DNA of 64,000 nucleotides from contig JHVP01000001.1 of assembly GCA_000620205.1 (NCBI GenBank), positions 620,001-684,000 of the forward strand, written 5' to 3'. Below are positions 41,079-49,828 of this stretch, one piece after another. Each line of letters begins with the position of its first letter. The first letter of the stretch is position 1. The position numbers and the translations under genes are program-made. The notes below the pieces were generated by a model that was given only the letters and a program-made list of their open reading frames with translations, had not been told where the DNA came from and searched no databases. The DNA comes from Geodermatophilaceae bacterium URHA0031. GTDB lineage: Bacteria > Actinomycetota > Actinomycetes > Mycobacteriales > Geodermatophilaceae.

Positions 41079-41116
41079 CCGCACGTCACCGGACGCTGCC
41101 GTCCGGAGACGTGCGG
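41079..41116 (+). terminator. Terminator hairpin after formamidase gene
   Basis: Arms of 17 nt with one A-A mismatch: CCGCACGTC-a-CCGGACG (41079-41095) pairs with CGTCCGG-a-GACGTGCGG (41100-41116) around a 4-nt loop, 9 bp after the stop. Confidence 0.85.
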
Positions 41117-41197
41117 CTGCCGGGCCGCGGCATGGGACGCTGAGGCAGACCGACGACGACGCGCTCGCGGACTCGTCGCCGACGAACGGGATTTCCT

Positions 41198-42034
41198 TTG
41201 GCACTGATCACCTGCCCCACCTGCCGCAGCGAGGACATCGACGGCACCCCGCAGCCGGACAGCCGGCTGCTGATCCACTGCAACGCCTGCGGTCACGAGT
41301 GGCTGCGCGGCGAGGCCCGGCGTGACCCGGCCCGGCCCGCGGTGCAGACCGCGGAGTCGCTGCAGGCGACCTTCCCGGCCCCCGCCGACGTCCGCCCCGA
41401 CGTGCGCGAGCGGGTGATGCTGCTGACCTCGGAGTTCCTGATGGAGCGGCCCGAGCCCGACCCGGCGGTCGAGGCCTACCGGGTGCGCTACGCCGAGCTG
41501 TTCACCCGGGACGGCCTGCGCACCGCCACCCCGGACCAGCTGCTGTACTTCGCGAACTCGACCACCGTCGCCGACCCCGGCAACATGTCCGGCTTCAACC
41601 GGGCGTGGAAGACCGCCGGCCCGGACAAGGCCGCCGGGATGGTGCGGGACACCATCGAGTACCTGCTGTTCGGCCCGGAGAGCCTGCGGCTCGAGGACCG
41701 GATGACCCAGCTGGTCGACGGCACCAAGAAGGGGCTGGGCTTCCCCTCCTTCAAGGAGTCGCTGCTGACCAAGGTGCTGTGCGTGGTGGAGCCGGAGCGC
41801 TTCCTGCCGGTGGTCCGGTACACCGCAGCGGCGTCGGGCAAGAAGGAGCTGGCCAAGGTCGTCTTCGAGCTCGACCTGCCGCCGGTGGAGAAGAGCGCGT
41901 GGACCATCGGGCGGCTCGCGGTGTGGAGCAACGACCTGCTCCGCTCACTGGTCGGCAACGACGTCCCGGACCTGCAGCAGGCCGCACGCTTCCTGCAGTG
42001 GGCCAAGGGCCAGCCGGTGCTGTCCCGCTCCTGA
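41198..42034 (+). CDS. Zinc-ribbon protein of unknown function
   Basis: This 278-residue protein, read from a TTG start with only a weak GGGA upstream, has an N-terminal zinc ribbon (C6-x2-C9 and C28-x2-C31, CPTC and CNAC). The rest is an alpha-rich domain with ANSTTVADPGNMSGFNRAWK, MTQLVDGTKKGLGFPSFKES and VLCVVEPERFLPVVRYT. The GLGFPSFKESLLTKVL.. VEPERFLPV pattern is reminiscent of the helical domain that precedes the AAA module in McrB-like restriction proteins, but no AAA domain is present. I do not recognise a named family. It lies between the formamidase terminator and a convergent lipoprotein gene. Confidence 0.8.
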   Translation: MALITCPTCRSEDIDGTPQPDSRLLIHCNACGHEWLRGEARRDPARPAVQTAESLQATFPAPADVRPDVRERVMLLTSEFLMERPEPDPAVEAYRVRYAELFTRDGLRTATPDQLLYFANSTTVADPGNMSGFNRAWKTAGPDKAAGMVRDTIEYLLFGPESLRLEDRMTQLVDGTKKGLGFPSFKESLLTKVLCVVEPERFLPVVRYTAAASGKKELAKVVFELDLPPVEKSAWTIGRLAVWSNDLLRSLVGNDVPDLQQAARFLQWAKGQPVLSRS

Positions 42035-42052
42035 CCTCGGGCGCGGCGCCGG

Positions 42053-43120
42053 TCACCGAACGGTGACCGCGCCGCCCCCGTTGGGCACGAGCTCGACCCA
42101 GGTGCTGCCCGGTGCGAGCCGCACCGGGTTGCCGTCGGGGCCCAGCAGCACCAGCCGGTCCGCCACGCCGTTCTTGACCCAGGTGACCGGCATCGTCCTC
42201 CCGCCGGTGGCCAGCAGCGCCTCGCCCCGGCCCTGGAGCACCGTCTCCGGCACCGGGTTGCCGGCCGGGTCCCGGCCGGCGGTGTTCACGACGTCGACCC
42301 GGAGGACGACGACGTTCGTGGCGTGCATCCGGGTGCCGTCGGCCTCGACCGCCGGGGTGCCGTTCTCGTCGCGGACCCAGGCGCCGCCGGGCGGGTCCCA
42401 GGTCCAGTTCGGGTGGCTGGAGGGGGACAGCGTGAGCGCCAGGGCGGCCGCGGGCGTGCCGGCGGTCACCGGGCTGGCCTCGGCGGCCGTGGCGGCGGTC
42501 TCGAACTGCGGAGCCGGTGCAGCCAGGTGCTGCGGATCGGCCTGGGCGACGAGGGCGTTGGGGTCGGCGTAGACGTTGTGCGGCGCCGAGCGGCCGGCGA
42601 TCCGGTAGAAGCCGGAGTCCCCGTTGTCGTTGCTCAGCACCTGCAGGCCGGCAGCGGCGACGGCGTCGACGTAGGCCGGCTGCCCGCCGGAGAAGGCGAA
42701 CAGGCCGTGCAGCGGGGCGGCGATCGCCGGGTCCATCGGCCGGACCGAGCGGACCGGCCCGACCTCGGGCGGCAGGACCGAGTGGTAGACCGCGACGTAG
42801 CGGGTGATGCCGCCCTCGACGACCTCCTCCCAGACCATGTCCGCGGCGTTCAGCCCGGTCTGCGGGCGGGCGTCCAGCGAGTTCTCGATCTTCACCGCGA
42901 GCGCGGGGTGCGCCGGGACGGCGCCGCTCTCCAGCCCGGTCAGCGGCCAGAGGACCGGCGGCGGGGGCGGGGGCGGTGGGGCCGGCGTCGAGGAGCTGGG
43001 AGCCGGCGTGGTCGCGGCCAGCGGGGTCTCGTCGTCGCCGCCGCACGCGACCAGGCTGCTCAGCGTCAGCCCGGCCAGCAGGACGGCGCCGACGAGCCGG
43101 CGGGGTGGTGCGAGTGCCAC
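42053..43120 (-). CDS. DUF3048 lipoprotein (YerB-like)
   Basis: This 355-residue exported protein has a lipoprotein signal (VALAPPRRL, hydrophobic GAVLLAGLTLS, lipobox LVAC with Cys near residue 26), a Pro-rich linker with eight consecutive prolines, and a DUF3048 domain (WPLTGLESGAVPAHPALAVK, DMVWEEVVEGGITRYVAVYH, VGPVRSVRPMDP). The GTG at 43120 is preferred because GGAG lies 6 nt upstream; another GTG 33 nt further upstream is possible. The role of DUF3048 proteins in the cell envelope is unknown. The gene is divergent from the AAA ATPase gene (217 bp). Confidence 0.9.
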   Translation of the reverse strand: MALAPPRRLVGAVLLAGLTLSSLVACGGDDETPLAATTPAPSSSTPAPPPPPPPPVLWPLTGLESGAVPAHPALAVKIENSLDARPQTGLNAADMVWEEVVEGGITRYVAVYHSVLPPEVGPVRSVRPMDPAIAAPLHGLFAFSGGQPAYVDAVAAAGLQVLSNDNGDSGFYRIAGRSAPHNVYADPNALVAQADPQHLAAPAPQFETAATAAEASPVTAGTPAAALALTLSPSSHPNWTWDPPGGAWVRDENGTPAVEADGTRMHATNVVVLRVDVVNTAGRDPAGNPVPETVLQGRGEALLATGGRTMPVTWVKNGVADRLVLLGPDGNPVRLAPGSTWVELVPNGGGAVTVR

Positions 43121-43337
43121 GGAGTGCTCCTGCGTCGGGGGTGCAGCGACCACCCGATGGGCGCCCGCGTGACCGGAGGTCGGTCATCGGTCGTCATCGG
43201 CTGCCGGCGCCCAGTGCAGCACCCTCGCCACCCCCTGCGCCCCATCGGCCCGCCCGGTGTCGCGGGAACCCGCTGGTTCCTGTCGGTGGGCCCCCGTACG
43301 GTCCGGGCCGCTCGACCGACCCGACCTGGAGGACTCT

Positions 43338-44414
43338 GTGACCCTGCCCGCCGCGGCCCGGCTCGGCCTGGACTACCTGGATGACGTCAGCGCGAAGCTG
43401 ATGCTGCAGGCCCAGTGGTCCGGCGCCATGCCGTTCCTGCGCGCCGGGTCGGTCCCGGGCACGGTCGAGGACCTGGCGGCGCTGCTCCCCGAGGGGGCGC
43501 GGCTGCGCTTCGACCAGCGCTGGCAGCGGCACCGCACCGTCACCGCCGAGCTGCCCGGTCTGGTCGTGGAGCTCGAGACGCGGCAGAACGTGACGCGCCT
43601 GGTGGTGGTGGGCGCGGTCCTGACCGCGGTCGAGTCCTGCCTCGCCGGCATGACCAGCGCGGCTGAGGCCGCGGCGGCGGTGCCCGAGGGCATCGTCCGG
43701 ATGCGCTTCTGGTCCAGCCGGGACGACGACGCGTCGATGTCGAGCCGCGCGGTGGCGGCGCCGACCTGGCGCGAGGTCTCGGCCAACTACGCCGCCCGCA
43801 CCGCCGCGGGGCTGGCACCGCTCGTGGCGGCCACCGACATGGCCGGACGCGCCGGGCGGCTGGTCCTCTGGCACGGCGAGCCCGGCACCGGCAAGACGAC
43901 CGCGGTCCGCGCGCTGAGCCGTGAGTGGTCGGCCTGGTGTGAACCGCACTACGTCACCGACCCCGAGCAGCTCTTCGCCGATCCGCAGTACCTCCTGGAG
44001 GTGGCCGGGGTCGACGCCGAGGAGGACGACGGGGCGGCGGAGAAGCGGCCCTGGCGGCTGGTCATCGCCGAGGACTGCGACGAGTACCTGCGCACCGACG
44101 CCAAGATGCGCGCCGGGGCCTCGCTGGGCCGGTTGCTCAACCTCTGCGACGGGATCCTGGGCCACGGGCTGCAGGTGCTGGTGCTGCTGACCACCAACGA
44201 GGACGTCGGGAGCCTGCACCCGGCGATCACCCGGCCGGGGCGCTGCCTGAGCCGGGTGGAGTTCGGCCGGCTGTCGCGCGCCGAGGCGCAGGCGTGGCTG
44301 GGGTCCGGGCTCACCGCTCCGGCCGAGCCGGCCACCCTGGCCGAGCTGTACGCGCTCCGGGAGGACCGGGAGGACCCGACCGACCACGCCCCGGCGGTGG
44401 GCGGCTACCTCTGA
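43338..44414 (+). CDS. DUF5925 / AAA-family ATPase
   Basis: This 358-residue protein has an N-terminal DUF5925-like domain (residues 1-130) and a C-terminal AAA module with Walker A GEPGTGKTTAV near 180-190, Walker B LVIAEDCDEYL near 242, sensor-1 LLTTNEDVG and an arginine-finger region HPAITRPGRCLS. The GTG follows GGAGG by 5 nt. This actinobacterial family is of unknown function. The AAA module resembles Cdc48/FtsH-type ATPases with a single ring domain. No obvious substrate gene is adjacent. Confidence 0.88.
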   Translation: MTLPAAARLGLDYLDDVSAKLMLQAQWSGAMPFLRAGSVPGTVEDLAALLPEGARLRFDQRWQRHRTVTAELPGLVVELETRQNVTRLVVVGAVLTAVESCLAGMTSAAEAAAAVPEGIVRMRFWSSRDDDASMSSRAVAAPTWREVSANYAARTAAGLAPLVAATDMAGRAGRLVLWHGEPGTGKTTAVRALSREWSAWCEPHYVTDPEQLFADPQYLLEVAGVDAEEDDGAAEKRPWRLVIAEDCDEYLRTDAKMRAGASLGRLLNLCDGILGHGLQVLVLLTTNEDVGSLHPAITRPGRCLSRVEFGRLSRAEAQAWLGSGLTAPAEPATLAELYALREDREDPTDHAPAVGGYL

Positions 44415-44427
44415 TCCGGGGCCGCCC

Positions 44428-45318
<891 letters not shown>

Positions 45319-45355
45319 CTGCAGGCTCACCGGGCCACTCTCCCCGGCGGAGGAG

Positions 45356-45952
45356 CTACAGCGCGAGGCGGACCACCGGCCGAGCCTTGCTGGTGCGGGT
45401 GCCGACCTCGGTGAAGCCGAGCCGGAGGAAGACCGACAGCGGTCCGTGGAAGAGCTCGGCGGCGGAGGCGGTGCGCACCGTGGTGTCCAACGGGTAGGCC
45501 TCGACCGCGCGGGCACCGTGCCGGCGGGCGAGGTCGACGGCGCCCTCGAGCAGCACCTCGGCGAAGCCCTGCCGGCGCTTGCCAACCGGCACGACAAAGC
45601 AGGTGACCGCCCACAGCCCGTCCTCGTCCGCGGTGGCGGCGGCGACCGGGTAGGTCAGCAGCCGCGGGTAGTCGGCGCGTGGGGCGACCGCGCACCAGCC
45701 GGACGGTGTGCCGGCGTCGTCGTAGCAGAGCACGCCCGGCGGGAGGGGTGCGGCCACCTGGGTCTGCAGGTCCGCGCGGCGCTGCTCGCTGGTTCGCGCG
45801 GCGTAGCCGGGGCGCTGCTGGCGGAACCACTGGCACCAGCAGTGCGCCGGGTCGCCGCGGCTGCCGAAGACGGCGAGCAGGTCGTCCCAGCGCTCCGGGG
45901 TCGCGTCCTGGACGGTCGGCACCGCGCGATCCTGTTCGCCGGGTCCCCCCAT
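45356..45952 (-). CDS. GNAT-family N-acetyltransferase
   Basis: This 198-residue protein has a GNAT acetyl-CoA-binding pattern in VTCFVVPVGKRRQGFAEVLL (R/Q-x-x-G-x-A-type loop KRRQGFA) and a C-terminal beta strand FLRLGFTEVG. The N-terminal half has an unusual Cys/Trp-rich stretch, HCWCQWFRQQ, found in a subgroup of actinobacterial GNATs. The ATG at 45952 gives a 10-residue leader; a GTG at 45922 is an alternative that begins at the domain. It lies 37 bp after the esterase start on the same strand. Substrate unknown. Confidence 0.85.
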   Translation of the reverse strand: MGGPGEQDRAVPTVQDATPERWDDLLAVFGSRGDPAHCWCQWFRQQRPGYAARTSEQRRADLQTQVAAPLPPGVLCYDDAGTPSGWCAVAPRADYPRLLTYPVAAATADEDGLWAVTCFVVPVGKRRQGFAEVLLEGAVDLARRHGARAVEAYPLDTTVRTASAAELFHGPLSVFLRLGFTEVGTRTSKARPVVRLAL

Positions 45953-46050
45953 CGGCAAGACCCCGCTCGTCGCCGACGCATCTGGACGCAGCTGTCCGCC
46001 GAGTGATCTGCGGTGTTCGACCGCGCAGCACAGACAACGCGGCTCGACGG

Positions 46051-47256
46051 TCAGACCTGGAGCAGCGGTCCGATGAGGATCTCTGTGCCGTCGGGGCGCC
46101 AGGTGCGCCATCGACCCCCGGGATCTCGTTCGACCCGGAAGCCGTGGTGGACCTTGGTGTGATGGCGTTCGCAGAGCAGGCCGGAGTTGGCCAGGCTGGT
46201 CTCCCCACCGTTGATCCAGTGGATCAGGTGATGGACGTCGCACCAGTGGGTCGGGGCGTCACAACCGGTGAACACGCAGTGCCGATCCCGCTGCTCGACG
46301 GCCTTGCGCAGGCCGGGGGTGACCACCCGGTGGTCCCGGCCCAGGTCCAGCGGCACCCCGTCGGGGCCCATGACGATCCGGGAGATGCTCCCGTCGCAGG
46401 CCAGCCAGCGCGCCCGGGCCGCCGAGAGCTGGGCCCCGAAGCCCGTGCGGGCAGCGCCGGGGTTGGTGGCGGGATCGATCAGGTCGTCGCTGTCGATGTT
46501 CAGCACCACGTGCGGCTTCACCGTCCGCAGCGTCGGCAGCACACCGGAGGCCAACTGGTTGTCGCACAGCTGGACGAGGGCGTCGGCCTGCTGCTGGGCC
46601 CGGGTGCGGTCATCGCCCTTGAGCCGGGAGGCCTGCACGATCGCCTCGATGCCGGCCAGCACCTTCTCCAACCCGACCGCGTCCAGGTCGAACCGGCCGG
46701 TGCCGCTGCCATCGGCATGCCGGGTGACCGACAGCCGCCGCCCCTCGGTGGGGTCGGGCTCGACCCCGTCGGGGTCCAGGGCCTCGCGGTAGTGATGCAC
46801 CACCTGCGGCAGCTGGGCGTGCGCCTCGCCCTGGGCGACGGCGACCACCGCCTGGTCGATCACCCCGAGGTCCACGTTCTGCTCGTCCGCGGCCGCCCGC
46901 TTGTCGTCGTCCGCGATCGGGGCGATGGTCGCCACCTGCGAGGCGGTCAGCGTGCCGTCGGCGAAGGCCGCGGCGGTGGCGGGCAGGTGCTCCAGCGCCC
47001 GCCCCGACCGCACCACCCGCCCGGCCTCCCCGGCGGTGAGGTGCCCGTGCCCGCGCAGCAAAGAGGCCATCGTCTTTTTGCCGTCGTGCTCCGCGGCGCC
47101 GGTCAGCTCGCAGCGGCGGACCGTGCGGGTGACCTCGGCGGCGATCCGGTTCTGCAGCACCAGCAGCGGGCCCAGCCGTTCCAGCAGTGCCGGGCCGGGC
47201 AGCGAGGTGAGGTCCTCGGCGGCCAGGGCGTCGATCGCGGACTGCAACTCGCCCAC
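46051..47256 (-). CDS. DUF222 / HNH endonuclease (13E12-type)
   Basis: This 401-residue protein has an N-terminal DUF222 region (about 1-290, ALLERLGPLLVLQNRIAAEV, LTASQVATIAPIADDDKRAA) and a C-terminal HNH nuclease domain (CVFTGCDAPTHWCDVHHLIH, then NGLLCERHH as SGLLCERHHTKVH) with paired cysteines for a structural zinc. These proteins are the 13E12 repeat family of actinobacteria, usually multi-copy. The GTG at 47256 follows GGGGAG by about 8 nt; longer GTG starts would run through the LexA-like box. The biological role is unclear, though related mycobacterial genes are DNA-damage inducible. Confidence 0.9.
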   Translation of the reverse strand: MGELQSAIDALAAEDLTSLPGPALLERLGPLLVLQNRIAAEVTRTVRRCELTGAAEHDGKKTMASLLRGHGHLTAGEAGRVVRSGRALEHLPATAAAFADGTLTASQVATIAPIADDDKRAAADEQNVDLGVIDQAVVAVAQGEAHAQLPQVVHHYREALDPDGVEPDPTEGRRLSVTRHADGSGTGRFDLDAVGLEKVLAGIEAIVQASRLKGDDRTRAQQQADALVQLCDNQLASGVLPTLRTVKPHVVLNIDSDDLIDPATNPGAARTGFGAQLSAARARWLACDGSISRIVMGPDGVPLDLGRDHRVVTPGLRKAVEQRDRHCVFTGCDAPTHWCDVHHLIHWINGGETSLANSGLLCERHHTKVHHGFRVERDPGGRWRTWRPDGTEILIGPLLQV

Positions 47257-47274
47257 CGGACACTCCCCACCACT

Positions 47275-47290
47275 TCGAACGTGTGTACGA
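47275..47290. promoter_or_regulatory. LexA (SOS) box upstream of DUF222/HNH gene
   Basis: TCGAACGTGTGTACGA matches the actinobacterial LexA consensus TCGAAC-N4-GTTCGA at 11 of 12 defined positions. It is 18 bp upstream of the HNH gene start, overlapping its probable promoter, which suggests DNA-damage induction. Confidence 0.75.
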
Positions 47291-47391
47291 AGAATACCGG
47301 TGTCAGGGTCGTGCGACAAGCCGAATCCGCAGGTCAGACGCTTGTCCACAGATCCTGGAAGCCCTTGACAAAGGATGGGAAGCGAGGACGG

Positions 47392-47504
47392 ACCACCACA
47401 AGCGTGCCTTTGGCGGCCGCCTCAGAGGGCCACCCGGAGCGTGCTTTTGGCGGCCGCCGTCGAAGGGCCCTCGGACGGCGACCACAAGCGTGCCTTTGGT
47501 GGTC
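47392..47504. repeat. Three copies of an AGCGTGC palindromic element
   Basis: Copies centred on AAGCGTGCCTTTGGCGG (47392-47415), GGAGCGTGCTTTTGGCGG (47431-47455) and AAGCGTGCCTTTGGTGG (47480-47504) are embedded in the 310-bp gap between the HNH gene and the NTF2-like gene. The third is flanked by GACCAC/GTGGTC arms and can form a hairpin. No gene is supported in 47257-47566 apart from the LexA box and these repeats. Confidence 0.8.
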
Positions 47505-47566
47505 ACAGCGCAGGGGGGTCACCGACGCCAGGAGCACGCTCGGGGCGTCGGTGACCCAATGCGCGC

Positions 47567-47899
47567 TCAGGGGGCGATGGTCAACTCGGCGATGTGGTCA
47601 CCGCGCAGGCTGAAGCGGTAGCGCAGGTCGACCACGCCGCCGGGGAAGTCGCCCACGAGGTGCTGGACGACGAGCCAGTGGTCGCGGTCGATGCGCTGGG
47701 TCCCGGTCAGCTCGGTCGTGTACGTGTACTCCGACGCCGAGCGCTGCAGCCAGCCCCGGACGGCCTCGGCGCCGCGGTGGGTCGTCCCGTCGTCGACGAC
47801 CACAGCGTCGTCGGTGAAGGCGCGGACAGCGGTCTGGGGGTCGTGGGCGGCCAGGTAGCCGCGGACGACGGCGGGCAGGTCGGGAGAGGTGGTGGTCAT
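47567..47899 (-). CDS. NTF2-like/SnoaL-like protein
   Basis: This 110-residue small protein has an NTF2/SnoaL cone-fold pattern: VRGYLAAHDPQTAVRAFTDD, VVVDDGTTHRGAEAVRGWL and a C-terminal sheet (GDFPGGVVDLRYRFSL). Members bind small hydrophobic ligands or act as isomerases or polyketide cyclases. The ATG is 78 bp from the divergent MerR-type regulator, whose operator lies between them, so it may be a MerR target. Function unknown. Confidence 0.85.
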   Translation of the reverse strand: MTTTSPDLPAVVRGYLAAHDPQTAVRAFTDDAVVVDDGTTHRGAEAVRGWLQRSASEYTYTTELTGTQRIDRDHWLVVQHLVGDFPGGVVDLRYRFSLRGDHIAELTIAP

Positions 47900-47940
47900 G
47901 CGCCGACCCTCCCCTCTCCCGCCGGCGTCGAGTCCAGCCC

Positions 47941-47970
47941 TGGACCCTCCCGCCGGGAGAGGGTGCACAG
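47941..47970 (+). promoter_or_regulatory. MerR-type operator-promoter
   Basis: The dyad ACCCTC (47944-47949) / GAGGGT (47959-47964) lies between a -35-like TGGACC (47941-47946) and a -10-like TGCACAGT (47964-47971), with the long spacer typical of MerR-family promoters. It is 7 bp upstream of the MerR gene start, implying autoregulation, and 42 bp from the divergent NTF2-like gene. Confidence 0.7.
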
Positions 47971-47977
47971 TCCCAGG

Positions 47978-48805
47978 GTGCTGACCATCGGCGAGTTCGC
48001 GCAGCTCACCCACCTCAGCGTGCGCACGCTGCGCCGGTACCACGACGCCGGGCTGCTGGAGCCGGCCCGCGTGGACGCCACCAGCGGCTACCGGTACTAC
48101 AGCGCCGGGCAGATCCCGGCGGCACAGGTCATCCACCGGCTCCGGGAGCTCGACGTGCCGCTCGCCGACGTGCAGCGGATCCTGCGGACACCCGACCCCG
48201 GCGCACGGGCCGGGCTCGTCGCGGACCACCTGCGACGGCTCGAGGACCAGCTCGAGCGAACCCGCGCGGCGGTGACCTCGCTGCAGCGGCTGCTCCGCCC
48301 CGAGCCGACGAGGCTGGACGTCGAACTGCGGGCGGTGCCGGCCGCGACGGTCGCCGCGGTGGAGGCGACCGTCGAGCTGGACGACGTCCTGGGCTGGTAC
48401 GCCGGCGCCATGGCCGAGCTCGACGCGGTGGTCGGGACACCCGCGCCGCCCGGCGGGCTGTACGACAACGACCTCTTCACCGCCGGCCGGGGGCGCGTGC
48501 TGGTGTACCGACCGGTCGCCGACCCTCCGCGCACGGGTCGCGTGCACCCGGCGACACTCCCCGCCGTGGAGCTGGCGGTGGCCACCCACGTCGGCGACCA
48601 CGACAGCATCGACGTCACGTACGGCGAGCTCGGCGGCTGGGTGGTCGAGCACGCTCTCGCGGTGGCCGGCCCGGTGCGCGAGACCTACCTCGTCGGCCCA
48701 CGCGACACCCCCGACCCGGCGTCCTGGCGCACCGAGATCGGCTGGCCGGTCTTCCGGCTGACCCCTTCGCAAAAGGTGCAGCCCGGCGTGTCGTCCGGCC
48801 GCTGA
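47978..48805 (+). CDS. MerR-family transcriptional regulator
   Basis: This 275-residue regulator has an N-terminal MerR winged helix (TIGEFAQLTHLSVRTLRRYH, then GLLEPARVDATSGYRYYS), a dimerisation coiled coil at about 75-110 (DHLRRLEDQLERTRAAVTSL) and a C-terminal effector domain of the GyrI-like/BltR type that usually binds small hydrophobic molecules. The GTG at 47978 lies directly after the promoter-operator, so its leader is very short. It is divergent from the NTF2-like gene. Confidence 0.92.
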   Translation: MLTIGEFAQLTHLSVRTLRRYHDAGLLEPARVDATSGYRYYSAGQIPAAQVIHRLRELDVPLADVQRILRTPDPGARAGLVADHLRRLEDQLERTRAAVTSLQRLLRPEPTRLDVELRAVPAATVAAVEATVELDDVLGWYAGAMAELDAVVGTPAPPGGLYDNDLFTAGRGRVLVYRPVADPPRTGRVHPATLPAVELAVATHVGDHDSIDVTYGELGGWVVEHALAVAGPVRETYLVGPRDTPDPASWRTEIGWPVFRLTPSQKVQPGVSSGR

Positions 48806-49084
48806 CCGGCCGTCTGCGTGCTGGTGCCGTCACGCGTTGTTCGGGCACGCCTGGGGTGCGAAAGATGTATCAGCCAACCATCGTCCCGGAACACTTGAGA
48901 CGTCAAAGAGCGGCCCCGTCGTCCCGATGCAGGTCGTCGTCGGCGTGTCGGCGCGCGTCGCCTTGTCAACATCCTCCTTCTGTCGCTGATCGATCACTCG
49001 GCGTCTACAAGCGTCACTCCTGTTTCACCCATACGGTCGTCGCGCCCGCCGGGTCCAGTCGTCGCCTTCCGTGTGACACCCGCC
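48806..49084. other. Gene-free upstream part of the riboswitch leader region
   Basis: I see no supported gene here. It lies between the MerR gene stop and the riboswitch. The DNA is less GC-rich (for example 48860-48890 and 48960-49030) and probably holds the promoter for the riboswitch transcript; TTGTCA at 48964-48969 is one weak -35 candidate. Confidence 0.4.
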
Positions 49085-49240
49085 GGGCACGCCGAACCGG
49101 GCAGCTCCAGCAATGGCGCTGAGCACGCCCGGACCGAGGACCCAGTGCAGTCCTGGGGTGAAGCGCGACCGGGCATCCAGCCGCCGGCGCGCCGGGCAAC
49201 TTCCCCGCCCGAACCCGTCAGCTAACTCGGTAGGCGGTCG
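49085..49240 (+). promoter_or_regulatory. c-di-AMP riboswitch (ydaO/yuaA type)
   Basis: The segment carries the conserved 3' core CCGAACCCGTCAGCTAACTC followed by GGTAGGCGGTC (49209-49239), and the internal CTGGGGTGAAGCG at 49153-49165. These are hallmark sequences of actinobacterial ydaO-type aptamers, which bind cyclic di-AMP and usually switch expression off. It ends 27 bp before the NlpC/P60 start, the gene class most often controlled by this riboswitch in actinobacteria. The 5' boundary is approximate. Confidence 0.9.
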
Positions 49241-49266
49241 TGGAGAAACCAGGAGAAACGTCGTCC

Positions 49267-49773
49267 ATGACGACCTTGCGCACAGCCCCCGCACGCCGTA
49301 CCACCCGTGGGGCCTTGGTCGCCCTGCTCACCGGTGCCGGCCTCGTCCTCACCCCGCTGGCCGCCCAGGCGGCGGCTCCCGACACCGCCGCCGTGGCGGC
49401 CGCCCCGGCTGCTGCCCCCACCGCCGCGGCGCAGATCGCCGTCGACACCGCCCTCGCCCAGCTGGGTGACCCGTACGTGTGGGCCGCTGCTGGCCCGAAC
49501 TCCTTCGACTGCTCCGGGCTCACCCAGTACGCCTACAAGGCTGCCGGGATCTCGCTGCCGCACTCGTCGAAGAGCCAGTCCACGATGGGCACGCACGTCG
49601 CGAAGGCCGACCTCAAGCCCGGCGACCTGGTGTTCTTCTACAGCCCGGTCAGCCACGTCGGCATGTACATCGGCAACGGCCAGATCGTGCACGCGCCGAC
49701 CACCGGCTCGGTCGTCAAGATCGTGAAGCTCGACGCGATGTCGGGCTACAACACCGCCCGCCGCCTGGCCTGA
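49267..49773 (+). CDS. Secreted NlpC/P60 peptidoglycan hydrolase
   Basis: This 168-residue protein has a Sec signal (basic TAPARRTTR, hydrophobic core ALVALLTGAGLVL, AxA-type site AAQA near residue 35) and one NlpC/P60 domain with catalytic C82 in FDCSGL, H130 in SHVGMY and a third polar residue H142 in IVHAP. It should cleave stem peptides of peptidoglycan outside the cell. An Ala/Pro-rich stretch (36-58) links signal and domain. AGGAGA precedes the ATG. Its mRNA leader is a c-di-AMP riboswitch, tying cell-wall remodelling to c-di-AMP levels. Confidence 0.95.
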   Translation: MTTLRTAPARRTTRGALVALLTGAGLVLTPLAAQAAAPDTAAVAAAPAAAPTAAAQIAVDTALAQLGDPYVWAAAGPNSFDCSGLTQYAYKAAGISLPHSSKSQSTMGTHVAKADLKPGDLVFFYSPVSHVGMYIGNGQIVHAPTTGSVVKIVKLDAMSGYNTARRLA

Positions 49774-49781
49774 CGGCCTGC

Positions 49782-49824
49782 TGCCGGGTTCCGGCGTCCC
49801 TCCCGCGGACGCCGGAACCCGGCA
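49782..49824. terminator. Bidirectional terminator hairpin
   Basis: Perfect 18-bp arms at 49782-49799 (TGCCGGGTTCCGGCGTCC) and 49807-49824 flank a 7-nt loop, between the convergent NlpC/P60 and metallo-beta-lactamase-fold genes. Confidence 0.88.
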
Positions 49825-49828
49825 CACG

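Noticed and set aside
41198..42034. Type IV restriction McrB component.
   Set aside because: There is no AAA GTPase module and no McrC gene; only a vague helical-domain resemblance.
47392..47504. Possible CRISPR or insertion-sequence end.
   Set aside because: Three short degenerate copies have variable, repeat-like spacing; no transposase, target duplication or cas gene is present.
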